Source: Apostichopus japonicus (Eukaryota; Echinodermata; Holothuroidea; Aspidochirotida; Stichopodidae). From it: a stretch of 64,000 bases of DNA. The stretch lies in assembly GCF_037975245.1 (NCBI RefSeq), contig NC_092564.1, forward strand, positions 20,127,984 through 20,191,983. The letters run 5' to 3'. Numbering within the stretch: the stretch's first letter is position 1; every line of letters starts with the position of its first letter. Both the position numbers and the translations under genes were made by a program. Shown in pieces: positions 23,909 through 39,839 of the stretch. Below the pieces are notes generated by a model. That model was not told where the DNA came from. It was given only the letters and a program-made list of their open reading frames with translations, and searched no databases.

Positions 23909-26496
23909 ATGTGAAACACAAACCCAACCACTATCATCATTGTTTCTATGTGACCCATGGGGATAATTGCGATAGATGCCCTATATATTTTAGATATATC
24001 ACTGCAAGTTTAATGACCCTTCACGCACAAGTTTGAAAACTTGAGCAAGTCTAATTATGACATCATCATGCCTATGATCGTTCTTTAGTGTTTTCTCTCT
24101 ATTGTTTTGCATTATTTCTTCATTAAAAAATATTTATTACTATTTATTTAAATTATTACGATGTTCAACGTCTGTAACGGAGATGTGGGGAGTCTTGGAT
24201 GTGCTGAATCTAAAAAGTATTGAAGCTCTAGGACTTAACTTGTTTATGAATTTTGAGGACGGAGATCAAAAGATGTTAAGATTGTTTAATATTTTCACCT
24301 TCCGCTTAGCTCCAGCTAACAACCATAACATTTTTAAATTTGATCTCCGGCAGTGACGTCAGACCAAACAAATTTGAAGCAAAGAATCTAAAAACAGACA
24401 AACACACACGCAAAAAAAAAAAATAATAATAATTAACACCCAATAAAGAATCGTTGGGTTATAACATTTGTCACGGGTTTCCATCAGGTCAACTGAAGGG
24501 CATATCAAGGACATAACAAAAGAAATTATTGGTTTGAGTTGGCATATGAATATTCTGTCCAATTGAAAACATTTTATATTCAAAGAAAAAACTTTATATT
24601 TCCATTCGTGTATTCCCCCCCCCCCCTCTCCCCCATGAAGAAAACACTGTAAACATTAACGCCTTATAGTCAGCAGGATGGCTCCATATCCTTGGCACAC
24701 TGAGGCGCAAAATTACTGCAGTTATTAATGTTCGATAGCGTTGCAGACATTTTGATATCATATTGTTAACATATCTTGACATACTCCGCATGTCCGATTT
24801 GTTCTTAGTCAAATTAACAGAGCATGAAGCACACACTGTAACAGAGGCGTATTTGCGCGCATGGTACAGGACAGTTTCTCTTCTTACAGGACGTTAGCTT
24901 GCTGTTGCCATCTGATAAGGAGTAGTATAGATGACTCGATCATATAGTACCTTAAATTCGCATAAAAGATGTTTCTTCCTAGAATGTTATTAAATGTGGT
25001 AGCTTTTGAGTTGATTTTTGGAAACTCCTGTGGTTAATTAACCAAGCTCAGCTCTTAAAGGGAAATATGATAAACATATTAGGATATCCTCTTTAATTTG
25101 GGTACACCAAATATCACACCACGCATGATGAAATTAGTTAGAACTTACTCCCTACATTAGAAATTCAAAAGAGCAAGATCACATTACATTTGGGGGACTC
25201 AAAAGATTTTCTACAACCCATTAAACATTCGATAATTCATTTATTGTAGTTATTCTAACGGTAGTTGCAATCATGCAAGAATTAGTTACAATGGGGGGGG
25301 GGGGGGCATACTTTATATGAAAATGACAAGGCTTTCTCAGAATGAAAGCAGTTACAATTAAGCTCAAAATAAAGCTTTAATCACACACACACACAGGTGG
25401 TACAACCATAATTTGTGTACTGCGGGAGGGGTGCTATGTCGTTCAGGGGAGGGGTGACATGTGGCCCCTCTTCTTGAGAAATTTTGGTAGGGTGCATAGA
25501 TCCAAAAGGGTGCTATATTTTTTAGGCAACTTTTATAATATTTTAAAGAATTTTCGAATGTTTATAGGGTGTAGCGCACATAGGCCTACACATGTTATGT
25601 ATTTATGTAATGCACTGTAGGGTTTTTTTTTTTGGTAATATTCTGTTGGCCAGTAGGAGGGGGATGGCTGAGCCCCTTGATTTTATTCTGCCACCCCCCC
25701 CCCTTCCAGACGTAAATGTGTTTGCACCCCATTGTAATACCTATATGTAACATGAACGGTCTGCTTCGTGTTCCTGTTACAATTCCATTGACAATAATGT
25801 TTTTTCTTTGCAGCTTTGGAACATTAAAGAAGGTACATTAATGATTAAAAATAAAGTGTATATGGACATAAACTATGTGTAGTGAGAAGTATTTCGAAAT
25901 GGAGAGTATTTAAATGCAGGGAAATTGAAATCGTTTTTTTGTCAACCAATCTTCAAAGAACGTGAAATATATTAAATAAATTACTAAATGGACCGAAAAA
26001 GAATAAGTGTTTAAATTTCAAAGGTTGTTTGGATCAGATAATGACGTAATCTTGACCAGAGGATATAATCCGTATATTTAGCATCAATTTGCAGAGTCAC
26101 TCATCTCATGCCATAGCAAATTTATAATATTCCATTTATTTTTATAGGGAGGGGGTGGGGTTACAAAAATTGTTCAAATCTTTAAAAAAGGTATCTTAAC
26201 ATAAAACACAAATGCCATCAAATATGAAGATCTGCCATACTTTTATACCAGGTGAAAGGCCTGTGTGCTGTAATATTATTTGCGTATACAAATCGGGGCT
26301 GAACTTGTTACCGTCGTGAACAGCTGAGGTTTATAACCAACTATATGTAAGTTCTCGGCAAGAGGCTGCAAAAGCAGAAAAGGCAAAATATCAATAGTTG
26401 CGTATAGGATGAATCTGCTAGGTGTATACGACTTGAATATGCTATACGCTGCCCGCTTCTTTTAAACACTTTTCCTGTTGTGCAGTTTCGAATGAA

Positions 26497-27005
26497 TGAT
26501 GAAGAATTAATATAGTGTTTGTGTAAGTTTATGTTACCATGAAGCATTGATAATGCTTATGTTTCGCTTTGCATATAGAATGAAGCATAATACAATGTTT
26601 GTGTAAGTTTATATTACCATGAAGCATTGATAATGCTTATGTTTAGTTTTGTTTATATAATGAAGCATTAATAAAGTGTTTGCGTAAGGTTATGTAACCA
26701 TGAAGCATTGATTAGGCTTATGTTTAGTTTTGCATATAGAATGAAGCATTAACATCGTGTTTGCGTAAGTTTATATTACCATCAAGCATTGATAATGCTT
26801 ATGATTAGTTTTGTTTATAGAATGAAGCATTAATATAGTGTTTGCGTAAGGTTATGTTACCATGAAGCATTGATAATGCTTATGTTTAGTTTTGCATATA
26901 GAATGAAGCATTAACATCATGTTTGCGTAAGTTTATATTACCATCAAGCATTGATAATACTTATGATTAATTTTGCATATAGAATGAAGCATTAATACAG
27001 TGTTC
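26497..27005. repeat. ~81-bp tandem repeat, about six copies
   Basis: The unit contains ATGAAGCATTGATAATGCTT, itself a near palindrome (AAGCATTGATAATGCTT), and TAGTGTTTGCGTAAG. Spacing between copies is 81-82 bp. Copies differ by a few substitutions. No coding capacity. Confidence 0.9.
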
Positions 27006-27486
27006 ACTGTTTTTAATTCTTTCATTTACAATGAAACCTTTTTTTTTCTTTTAAAAGTTTGTTGTGCAGTTCTTTGTATTTCTATGAAACCGTTACTATA
27101 GTAGGCTTATATGGACTATTTGTTCAGTTTTCATATACATTTTTAGTACATGATTAATGTGCATATACAGTGCATATGTACGGCACCACTGGTTTTGTAA
27201 ATGACGAAATTGAGAACAACATGCATGGTTTCACATTTAACTGCAATTAACATACATTTCTTAGAAGTGTCCTCAGCCATTTGACATTCTGCCTTGTTGA
27301 TTTTTATGTTATGGGTTATATAAAAATAGCTAACATCGAGAGATACAAATACCTCTATATAGGCCTACTTGATATAAGATTGATTCAAACTTTAATATTT
27401 GCCGCATTAACACAAATACGAAGTTCATAACATACTAACATTAACATTTAGGTCTGCACTGAGAATCCGACATCTTCAATGTAGTC

Positions 27487-27653
27487 TTAAAGGAGCATTC
27501 CATAGATTAAGCATAATTTTTAAATGTAAATATTATCAAAAACTTCAATAGCTATCTGTAGGAACATTAGAAAAACTCATATCTTTTAATGTTTTATTTT
27601 TCTTGAATTATGGCATAAAGTAGCGTAATAATCTGCATATAGCCATCCTTTAA
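27487..27653. mobile_element. TTAA-flanked short MITE, possible piggyBac type
   Basis: A 167-bp segment starts TTAAAGGAGCATTCC and ends ATCCTTTAA, so TTAA flanks an AGGA inverted end. TTAA is the duplication made by piggyBac elements. A relative beginning TTAAAGGAACATTCC is at about 50,324 in a CUB-gene intron. The inverted match is short, so the assignment is tentative. Confidence 0.4.
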
Positions 27654-29916
27654 GGGACCCGGGGATATTTTTGTCCTCGTGCCAGGCTGATTTGCTGTTT
27701 TCATTTTTTTTTTCAGGTTTTACCTGTCTTAATATATTTTTCGAAAACTTAAATGAGTTAGCTTTCTTCTACAGGGTTTGAAGATTGCTGAAAACATATC
27801 GGCTATTTAGGCTTTCACTTTGTTGATCACGAGTTAAGATAATAATAAACATTTTTTTTCAAAACGATGGCGATGTCAAAACTCATCGAACTTTTCTTAT
27901 TGAAAACTTCTGTCACTCTGTCAGCTTAGATTTTCTACAGATAGAGAATCAAACTTCCATATTGTGACACATCCCCCCCCCACCCACAACCCCCGCCCCT
28001 AGCAACCTTTACGAATTCAGTTCATATTCCAGTCGCTGATTTGTATTACGAAATATGACTTATATGCCATTGGGTAAAAAAATATATTAGCCTTGTTCTC
28101 AGAATATATAAGTAATACAGAAACCTCAGGAGTTGGAAGATTCTCGTGAAGGAGACTTTCAGCATGCACTCGTATGGCAAAGGAGGATTACCGTACTACA
28201 GGGCGTAGCTTTTCGTTGAGTATTATATGCATTGCCAGAAGCAAATGAACTACTGTCATCGATATATGTCATTTACATGCACAAATAATAGGATTTATCA
28301 GACCAGAATATCCCCCGAGAGTTTCAAAGACTTAATTACCCATTGACTCGGGTAATAAATTAAAACTGACAATTTTTAAAAGTTATGATATCGCCGAAGC
28401 TTGACAGTACAGTATACGTTTCATATTGTAGGTATTGCATGATGAATTAATAACACTAAAGACACAATAATTATATTCGAACAGCAACTGCAGGAAATGA
28501 AGGAGGAAAAAGGGGGTGGGTGGGTGGGTGGGTGGAGTGGGTGGGGTGAAAGAAGGACGGAGCTCAATGACTTGCATAAAGAAAAAAATAACACTTAGAT
28601 CAAGGTGAGACTTTCTCAGAGTTCTCCGACTAGTTAGAGAATATAAACCTCACAACAAGTCTATCCGATGCTTTGCGTTTTTGCAAACTAACAGACAAGA
28701 CTTAGATCAACCATTTTTCGGACCCGTTGTCGGCGCACCACTAGTAAAAATAGGATTGGAATGGGAGGGGGGTCCGTGAGGGCAGAGGGGTCCAAGGAAT
28801 GTTTGAACCCCAAAAGCCGAATGAGTTATTTACGCTGTCAATGTTAAGATGAAGCTGATCAATGTATTGCTTTCACAAATGTTATGAGGTTATTATAATG
28901 GATATAATAGTAAACACATTGGTATGTAGGCAGTTACGTAATATGACCACCGTCCTTGGGAGGACTGAAATTCCTTGTCATTTTTATGTTAATTAGGGAG
29001 TCTGGTAAACACGAATGGTTTGGAAGAGTAAGTCTAGATAAAATAGGAGAAACGTGGTAGGAGGGAAATTAATTCCCTTGTAGAAGAAAAAAATGTTAGT
29101 AGATAATTCTGGAGAAAGTAGGTAAATATTTGGTTCAACCTTATGCTGAATAATTGTAGAACTGACGGAGGGTTATTAGGCTTATCAAGCATAAATTGGG
29201 AATAGGGATTTTCGATAATGTAATACTGGAAAAATGCCATGTAAAAAACATTAAGGGTTGTGTTCCCTCTTTAATTGAGATTTCCATCTGCTATCCCAAA
29301 CTGTAAGCACCCTTAACGAACTTTCAAATGTTCTTTTAAAAATACATTCAATTTTGCTGGAAAATATATATTTAAAAGAGTGGGGGACTGGGGGAGAGGG
29401 GGGAGGGTGAGGGTCCGCAATCGGTATATATGTTTGCTTCCCGACTACCAAACTGTTCTTAATTCACGAAAAAATGGCTCCCATATTAATGGCATTTAAG
29501 CTAGGTAAAAAATTTGCAACTGTCTTATACTTATATTATTATAATTAGGCTATATATAGGCTATGCAGTACAAAATGGAGCACATTATTATGTAATGCAC
29601 TTGCGCCTGAATACTCACTTTTACCTCACACATGACAAACAGTCTTCTTCAGCAACGTTCAGTCTTTCTTTCACACACATTCCGCAGATGGTAAAATCCT
29701 ATTGTGTTGTTAAATCATTTGTGTTGTTACTGAAGCTTTCTTACCTCGGAGGTCTGAGTTACCACACCTGGATATTTAACCCCCTGGAGTTTTAGATCAA
29801 AACATCTGAAAAGTCATGTTAATCTACAGTACGGTATATATATACGGTATATAAAGACGGTATATATATACGGTACAAATATACGGTATATTTATAGAGA
29901 TCAATAACAGTGATAA

Positions 29917-30073
29917 CACTTCCAGCCTCCACCGGGATTCGAATCCGGGCCTCCCGCTTTATATGCGGGCACACTAACCACTAGGCTATAGACGTTAATT
30001 GTATGAGGTTCGAAAACCGGTAAGGAAGGTTGTAATTCCACTGTAGGCGTTTGTCACCTGTATCGAACAATAC
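29917..30073 (-). repeat. tRNA-derived SINE copy 1
   Basis: On the minus strand: TAGCCTAGTGGTTAGTGT (A box), an anticodon-like loop, then CGGATTCGAATCCC (B box) and GGTGGAGGCTGGAAG. The 5' flank on that strand, ATTGTTCGATACAGGTGAC, is shared with the copy at 37.8 kb. A (TA)n array adjoins it directly. The tRNA-like part is not a complete tRNA gene. Confidence 0.75.
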
Positions 30074-30074
30074 T

Positions 30075-30272
<198 letters not shown>

Positions 30273-33196
30273 GCATTAGCAAGTAATGTTGCAAAATTCA
30301 TTCAAATTTCTGCAGTTTAAAGAGTTGTGAAGGAAATTTTTTAGTCAAAAGCCCATTTTAGGATTTCACTGTTTAACGCCTCCCTGATTCAAGGAACCTG
30401 AAAGTCGAGGAAGTGTTAATGAATTTCCTAATGACTGGAAGCGCTAAATGCGTTAATCACTCAAAGTATTCCTAACCGATCTTTCTATACCACCGTCAAA
30501 TCGAGTTTTTTTTATATTTTTGCAATTCCCCATCATTAGAACTTGAGATTCGTGACAAGGTATTCCACCTTTGTGAAACGAAATTCTTGCAATATGATCG
30601 CATCTTTAATATGCATCTGTGTTCTATACCTTTATTGTAAACTTAATCTATGTAATGTGATTTTGTAGTTCTTATATCATATTCATATGTATACATGATC
30701 TACAGTAAAACTCATTTTTTGAATATAAACCTGTCGTTAATGAATCATCAGTTACGCACCAATTTATTCACAAGGGGATGTCATAGGCAACTATATAGCC
30801 TGGAGGACAATCTAAAAAATTCCAATAATTACTTTTCTGGGTTTTTGGCCGCTATGCAATTTCGCTACAAAGAACCACAGTATCGTATTTGCGTGTACGT
30901 TATGATACTAAGATTAAATCATGAATATTTGATGAATGTCACGGGTGATATAAACCAGATTTGGTGTAATAAATAACACCTTCCTTCCATAGTTATTTTG
31001 AACAGAATTCTATTGCTAATGGTTTCATAGTTCGACACAAACAAAATATCTTGTTGTAGCATATATTGTTTCTATAAGCTACTCCAATTTTTATATGATA
31101 TTCACTTTTATAATGTGTTAAATGTCCGGAATCCTCCTGTAAAGTTACTAATTTCAATGATAAAATTGGCTCGTCAATTCAGTCTTAATTTTTAATGCTA
31201 ACCATTAACGAAAAAGGAGCTCGTTGGTGTCCAAGTATGTCGTTTTCAACTTCATACTAACAACTGGGATGGCATTCGGTACCACAATTTTTGCCTTGAA
31301 TAATTTAGTATGATACAGTTGAAGCATGATATTGGAGGCCATTAAAATCATAATTGTGGCTATATGAATTTCTGTCGCTTCCGAGACGCCTGACCGAATG
31401 ACCTGTCCGCTTGACTAAGTCAATCAGCCGCCTTGATTGGTGAGACCATGAAGCGCTATATTTGGTTATAGAAAAGTACCCCTTTTTTTTATCCATTTCT
31501 GTAATTAGAAAAGAGTTTCTCCCTGAGTACTCTTCTCATGTTAAAAAAATTAAAAACTATAAATAGCAAGTTTTCTGCTGTTTGAAAACTAAGACGTAAA
31601 TGTAATGAAAATGTCCCCTTTGTTGAAGAGAACATGCCAATATGGAAGATGCTGTGCGGAATGTAGAAGACCAATCGGGGGATTTTGCGGTTGCCCTTCA
31701 AATCATTTCCCAATGTCCTTCGAAGTTTGTGCCCTCCAACCCCCACCCCACCCACCCCACCCCCACCACAGATTGAACTCTCTTCCCACATCCCTGTTCA
31801 CAATTATAGGCACCACCTAACCTACCCTTATAGTCTACGGTATAACATCCTTTCCGCATTCAAGATAAGCCTACCTTTATAAAAAAAAGTCTAAAGAATT
31901 GTCATTTTGAAGGCCATTTTGAAAAACTCCGTGAAAACTATGAACGTAATGATCCGGCAAGAAAATAATCTTATAATAAATGAGGCAAAACAATGTAAAT
32001 TTAAATTCAGCAGCTTTCAAAAATAAATAAATAACAGGGAAAAAGAGACAAGAATTAAAAATGATCAAGCTGTCAGAATCGCATCCATATTTAACTTAAT
32101 CTTTCTCCCTGGAGATTTTATTTTTTTGCTGGTTGATTTATGTTTTATAATAAATCATAATATATGATTCACGTCATTTTTAATTGACATAAATGAGCTG
32201 TAGATTGTATCTTTCCCCAGGCTTAGTCAATTACTGTACAGCTCTACAGCTACAGATGAATGGCCTGAGAGCATACGATATTTCATTCGTTCGTTCGTTA
32301 CTCTTTCAATACTTTAAACGTTTTGTAATCCATCTTAAACGAAGACTTAAATGGGAAGCAAACAGCGTCATATATTTTTTTAAATGGAAAAACTACCAAA
32401 AAATATGAATAAATAAATAAATGAAAACAATTTTGTTTTATCTATTCCAGCTTAGAAAATATTCCCCTACTAAAATTGTTATAACATGTGTCGCGTGAAA
32501 CTTGTCGTGTAAATTTAAAATGGCTTATAGACCGCATAAGTTAAAGTTCGATATAAAACAAAGCTTATGACTTGAGAATTCCTGCCTTCTTTTTATCATT
32601 TTACTACCAGAGATGACTCACCAATTCCTAAACACAGATACTATATACGGTTGAGATAAAATGGACCATTCCCGATGTACGAAAAAGAAGAACAGATATG
32701 GCCTCTTTTCTTATCATCTGGGTAATTATCTATAGCAATAACAGTTTCAACGCGTAATGTATCGTATATGTTGGTAAATAGTTTCTTGAAAAAAAAGAGT
32801 AAAATGAAGCCTTTAGGTGGATCAGGAATGAAAGATAATTCAGTGCATGTTAAGTCCAACTAAGACCTAAACACAATGTCTGTGGTGAGTTATACCTATA
32901 TATTTATATGTCATATACGGCCGAGCTGAAACGCTTGTCCAGTATATGCAACTTTGGAGCCTCGCTATGAGATGCTTTACATGTCAGATTGGTGTGGGGG
33001 CTGTTCGATGCCACTTTACAGAAGAGGCTGTGCATTCCGAGTATGACTCGTTAACTTTGGATAAAACGCTCAAAACATCTATGAGTATGATGGAATCAGC
33101 CTCGAGGAATGCGACCATCATCATCATCAAACGGGAGGTCCAGTCTTTGCAGTACGTGACAACAAAATGTAACCGGAAATCCTGTTTGTGTTGTGG

Positions 33197-33608
<412 letters not shown>

Positions 33609-34138
33609 AGGAGAAGCATTTCTTTACATCTCCAGAAAATGACCTCTCGTGACATCAAAAATGACCTTCAAATTTATAACACAAATTTAGGAAAAATGAC
33701 GATATGGCAGTCATTCAAACACCGTGACAAAATTTACAGCTGAGCTAAAACGGACCAGTCAGATAAAACTATTGAAGCAATCAACAGAAATTTGACATGG
33801 TTTTCAAGCAATGATATACGGTTTCACCAAGAAAGACTGTTGTGAGTAGGAGAACGAAAATAAAATTTCGTGGGTTTGACGATATTTTTCCATTGACAGA
33901 ACGGTTACGCTACACGTTTTATTTTCATACCCTCAATCTGACAAAAAAACGTAATAAAAGTGTATGTATTTGGTGTTGCTGGATAGATAACTGTTAAAAT
34001 TTACTTAAACCGGGCGCCCAAAGTAACCTAATCGCTGTCATTGCAAGGGAGAGTCGATTCCAAAAGAAAATCACAAATTGGACCCTGTATATATACGGAA
34101 TAGCAAACTTAATGCGACAACGTTTCCATTACCTAACA

Positions 34139-34432
34139 ACCAACTTAGGGACCTTTGGTTGTTCGCCATTAAAAGTATTCTAAGGCATCAGTTGTAGCCT
34201 TATACGTAGTGTAGGCCTATAATAATGAAAGATTATAAATAAATAATGACACACCTTTTTCAGTTTTTACTGTTAAATGGCTACAACCAACTTAGGTTGT
34301 TCGCCATTAAAAGTATTCTAAGGCATCGGTTGTAGCCTTATACGTAGTTTAGGCCTATAGGCCTATAAAAATGAAAGATTATAAATAAATAATGACACAC
34401 CTCTTTCAGTTTTTACTGTTAAATGGCTACAT
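34139..34432. repeat. Tandem duplication, ~147 bp unit
   Basis: Two adjacent copies run from ACCAACTTAGG through GTTGTTCGCCATTAAAAG and GTTGTAGCCTTATACGTAG to ACTGTTAAATGGCTAC. They are about 95% alike, with a small insertion duplicating TAGGCCTA in the second. Confidence 0.93.
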
Positions 34433-34499
34433 GTTCAGGTCACGCATTGAATGATATAATACTTCCATTGTTTCAATTGAGAGGAGAGGTTGAGTGTAG

Positions 34500-36310
34500 A
34501 GCAGGGGGTAGGAGCCGGGGGGGGGCACTGGGGGCACGTGCCCCCTACCTTTTTCCAAATAGCAAATGTGCCCTACTGGCAAATAAAATATTCCCCTTTG
34601 GTCAAGAACTGTCTTTTGGATATCTTAAGCCTTTGTTAATTTAATATTTTATTTTAATAATTTATTTTTAGTCTGTACATGCTAATTTTAAAATGGCAAC
34701 CCATATCATTTTGTAGCACGGTTAACAATTAACAATCTCAATAAATAGTATTGATAGCATACTAACACATCATATATATTTAAGTGATATGGCCGGTGTG
34801 TATCGGTTTATAGCATAACGAGTGGTGGTTGTGGAACGAGAAAGTGCCCCTCTGATGATGTGCCCCCCACTTTTTGGAAGTTTCCTACCCCCCTGATGTA
34901 TGGTTTAAATGTCCCCGGTCGCCGTGTCATTTACCATTGTGATGTCCACTCTGTGATTTACAATTGTGATGTTATACAGGAGCTGAGATATGACCAGGAT
35001 GTGATTGAAAAGTTTCAACGTGAAGGGATAACTTAACATTACATTTAACGAAGTAACGTAGGTCGTCCATTGTTGTTATTGTAGACACTTCCCTGAACTT
35101 TCACTAATTATAATTCTAACTATGTACCTAAACTACAGCAGTTTCTTTCGCCATTCCCAGATCGGCAAGCCCAGGGGCGGCGATTTGTTTCAAATATTGG
35201 GGGGGGGGGGGGGGACATTTGCTTGGGTGCAGGCGCGTAGCAACTACATCCCCAAAATTCTTCGCGCGCTTCGTGATATTTTGTATATATACCCAATTTC
35301 ATTACGGATGCGGTCCGTCTCATGGGCGCAGATCAGTCTTGGATAATGGTGGGGACGCGTATCTGTTCTCTGATACTATCTAAGCGGAGCGCGACTATTG
35401 GTTCGCGCGTAGCGTACAAGATTTTTTTGGGCAAATATACCTCCCAGATCGCTGGAAATAACACTTCCCAGACCCAATAATGCTTCAAAACCTCCTTAAA
35501 TTTGAGATCTCATGGCTTAGAAATTTAAGTTGGCGGAACACATGGGCGTTTGCAGAAAAAACAATCAGGAGACAAATAATCCAAGTAGACTTTTGTATAC
35601 GATGGGTCTGGGTCCTCTCCCAGAAAACAATTATAGACTGCCGCAAATGCGGTTTCCTTCCAAAATTTAACAACTGTGGATAAATGTAATAAAGTGAGAA
35701 CTGCTGCATGTCATTTGCACAATGCTAGATCAAACTGCGCCAAAGTTCAATACAGGGAAATTTGCAATGCAGCGTTTGGTCAAGACAAATTGGTGGGGAC
35801 ACGGTATATCATGTCCCCACAACTGAAAAAGTTGGTGGGGACGCGCCCCGCTGTCCCCACCAGGATCTGCGCCTATGGTCCGTCTAGCTAATTCATTTCG
35901 AAAATAAGTAAAAACTACTCTCGGTGAAAGTCTGTGTCGTTTTTGTTGGTGATATTTAGTAACAGATAGTGACACGGTTAGACATGCGCGTAGCGAGGAA
36001 TTTGCCAAGGGAGAGGCGAAGCTTGTAGTCAAACTATCTAAGCGTGGCGCCACCATGAGTTGGCGCGAAGCGTAAAAGCAAATTTTGGCCGAAAATGCCT
36101 CCCAGATCGCTGGAAATGGCACTTCCCAGGCCTTGTAAGTTGCATTTAAGCATTTTCTATTTTGAAATTACTAGCGATATCATAAAAATATGCTCTTATA
36201 GCCACAAAAAGAAAACTATGCCACGAAATATTGGGGGGGGGGATATTAGATACTATATCCCCCACCTAATATATTGGGGGGACATGTCCCCCCCCCCCGT
36301 CCCCTCCATG
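34500..36310. repeat. Cluster of G/C-run MITE-like elements
   Basis: Fragments at about 34,503-34,575, 34,850-34,920, 35,165-35,240, 35,355-35,480, 35,790-35,880 and 35,985-36,310. The last is a good copy of the GCGTAGCGAGGAA family, with CTATCTAAGCGTGGCGCC, CTCCCAGATCGCTGG and ATTACTAGCGATATCAT in order, then G and C runs. No protein coding. Confidence 0.75.
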
Positions 36311-37521
36311 ATCGCCGCCCATGGGCAAGCCAAACACCAAACTGTTTTTTTTTCAAGTTATGAATATGCGTATATCATAACCATTGTAGGCTACGCCTCC
36401 AAAATCTGATGAAGGGCGCCGTTGATACAAATCACATTGTTAAAGAATCTTTCGTGCATGGTGGTTGCTAAAAATCAGTAAGTTTTTAACCAATTTTTCC
36501 CTATTCGCGTTCCATACCACAGTAATGGTAGTTATCAGTAGGCATATTACTCAATGAATCATTAATATAACCATATTTCCATTTACACTCAGACGTCAGA
36601 TGTCTTATGGTTACCTAGTTCCACGATGGCTGCTTTTAGTAATGCACGTGCTTCCTAATGTACTCGTTCTCTTCGCTAAATTACGAAGAGGCTATTTCAT
36701 GGTTGATGTATGCACTCACACTGAATCTCTCTCACTTGAACTCCGAATTTCTTTAATTTGTGCTGTCATGTGAGAATCCCATATTGGCAGTATTGTCCAC
36801 ATACCGATTAATATTCTGCCGGTAAAACCGAGAGTAATTTCCGGTTCCATCTACGAGTTTTATGCATTATATACTTCCGTCACTGATATAAGTTTTAGCC
36901 CATGTTAACGGATGTAAATATTAGATGGAAACGGCATTTTCACGCAGGTTGAACGCACACTCGATTCGTTTCGAAAGGTTTACTGATGTATGCCTTTTGA
37001 AGGAGTCAAATGCATGTAGCTTGTGGTTATTGTTGAAATCACGAGAAAAAAAGCAAAACAAAAAATTCAGATACGGTTATTTTGTTACCAAACGTCACAA
37101 ACGGACATTTGTATTATTTGTATTATTTTATAATAACACTGAACATACCGGTAAGCCCATATACCATCAATATTAACCTTTACCACTTCCATTTGCTTAC
37201 ATCATGCTTTATGTCGCAACGTACGTCAATGCCTTCATCCTTGAATCCTGAAAAGGAAGAAATAATACGCAGGATTTAGTCACACTAATATCTTTCTTTT
37301 CTTTTCTATTCTTTTGTTTTTCTTTGACTTCGTGAACTTAGACCGTTACCATGGTAATCACATATTTCGGTCACACATACTTGACGTAAACATCATACAT
37401 GTAAAGGTTCCAAATTCAATTCGATGTTTCTCCTTGGATGGAGCAATTTCCTCACAGGAATGAAGAAATCTAGAGCGATGAAATATTAAAAAAAAAGACA
37501 AAATAGAGACGCCAGTCACCT

Positions 37522-38415
<894 letters not shown>

Positions 38416-39043
38416 TTTGTGAGAGCTGTAACAACAAAATAATATAACAACTACAAAAAAACATCTTTAATATCTCCTCCGATTGTCACATTGACTAAAA
38501 TATTTTAATTTGCAATCTGATGGTATGGAACCTGTAATTTCTTTAACTAAACTCATAAATGATGTAAAAACCCGATTGCCAGAAGCCAGGATGATGAATG
38601 CATTTCATTTTCAATTTCTCTCCTCTGAACTCTCAAAGTTGACGAGAGTGAGACACTTTACTTTACGACAGTTGAGTAATACATTAGTCAATTAGAATTC
38701 ATCGCCCAAAGAGGCTTTTCATAGTATAGTATTTACCATATACGTGCAAAGAAAACCCGTCATTTAAAAAAACCCAAAAAACCCATCTTAGTTGTTTAAA
38801 ACGAAACTTGACTGAACCTTCATATACTGCGTTCTTATATGATATTATGTATCAAATGAAGATATCCATAAATTGTCCACACCACAACCGTGTGAGGGGC
38901 AACCTGGTCATTGAAGGCTCAAAACGATATGTTGTTTTGTCACATTTAGACGAATTTGTTTAAGCGCTTACAAAGAACTTCTAACAAGCCCCTGTTATAC
39001 ATCACTGCATGTGATCACAACTCACTCCGAACAAGACAAATTG

Positions 39044-39044
39044 C

Positions 39045-39085
<41 letters not shown>
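39044..39085. repeat. (CAA)n microsatellite
   Basis: Fourteen CAA triplets without interruption, in the upstream region of the minus-strand Cys-rich peptide gene. Confidence 0.95.
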
Positions 39086-39334
39086 GTGATATGAGAGAGA
39101 GAGGTAACAATTAGATCTCATTATAGAGGGTCATGTTGTTACTTAGTAATAGGCCTACCTAAGAACAAAGAATTACCGTTAAAGATTTCTCTATACCTTA
39201 ATGCAGGTTGCAAGTTTGTAAAGTTGATCGTGTTCTTGACGAAGTTTCTTCTTACCCTGTTTGGAGTCTAGAGCTGGTCTGAACTAACTTGATACTGCAA
39301 AGTGGATTTAAATCAGTTTTTTCAAGGTTTCTTC

Positions 39335-39475
39335 CAGGGACATGTGAAGTTGGCGACTTCGGAATCTATACCACCAGTTTCTAGCCATATATTTTGCACG
39401 GTTGGCTTATTAAGGGATGCGGCATGCATGGATGAACTCACAGAAATAAAGTTGCAGGTTTATAGCGTTTTGATT
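39335..39475. repeat. Block also present at 42.25 kb
   Basis: About 140 bp shares order and many stretches with 42,250-42,392: TTCCAGG, AGTTGGCGACT, TTTCTAGCCAT or TTTCAAGCCAT, GCATGGATGAACT or GCATGGGTGAACT, and GAAATAAA-TTGCAGG. The two copies flank the CTTAAG foldback element. This is a direct duplication of unknown nature, perhaps a 5' flanking region copied with a gene. Confidence 0.7.
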
Positions 39476-39839
39476 CAGTAACATTTGAATGTATTTTGCC
39501 TGTTTGTGATTAACGCCGATCTATAAGGACAATGATGACGTTGCCGGCTATAACGATGATGCTGACGAAGAAAACCACAAGAAGTTAGCATCTTATCATT
39601 CTAAAGTCAAGGACTCCCTGACCAAGGGCACGAAGCACTATATAGTAGGCATGCGTAATTACAATACATTAGAGAATTATAGTCACACTTTATCATGTCT
39701 GTCACATGGTTGTCCAATGCAAGTCAAGGCACGCCCTTTACAGTTCACTTTCTTCTTAGAGACGCACGCACTAAATCGTCAAACCATAGTGCATGTCTCA
39801 ATGTCTTGTAGACATTTTGTTGAAGTAAGCGCTACCGTA

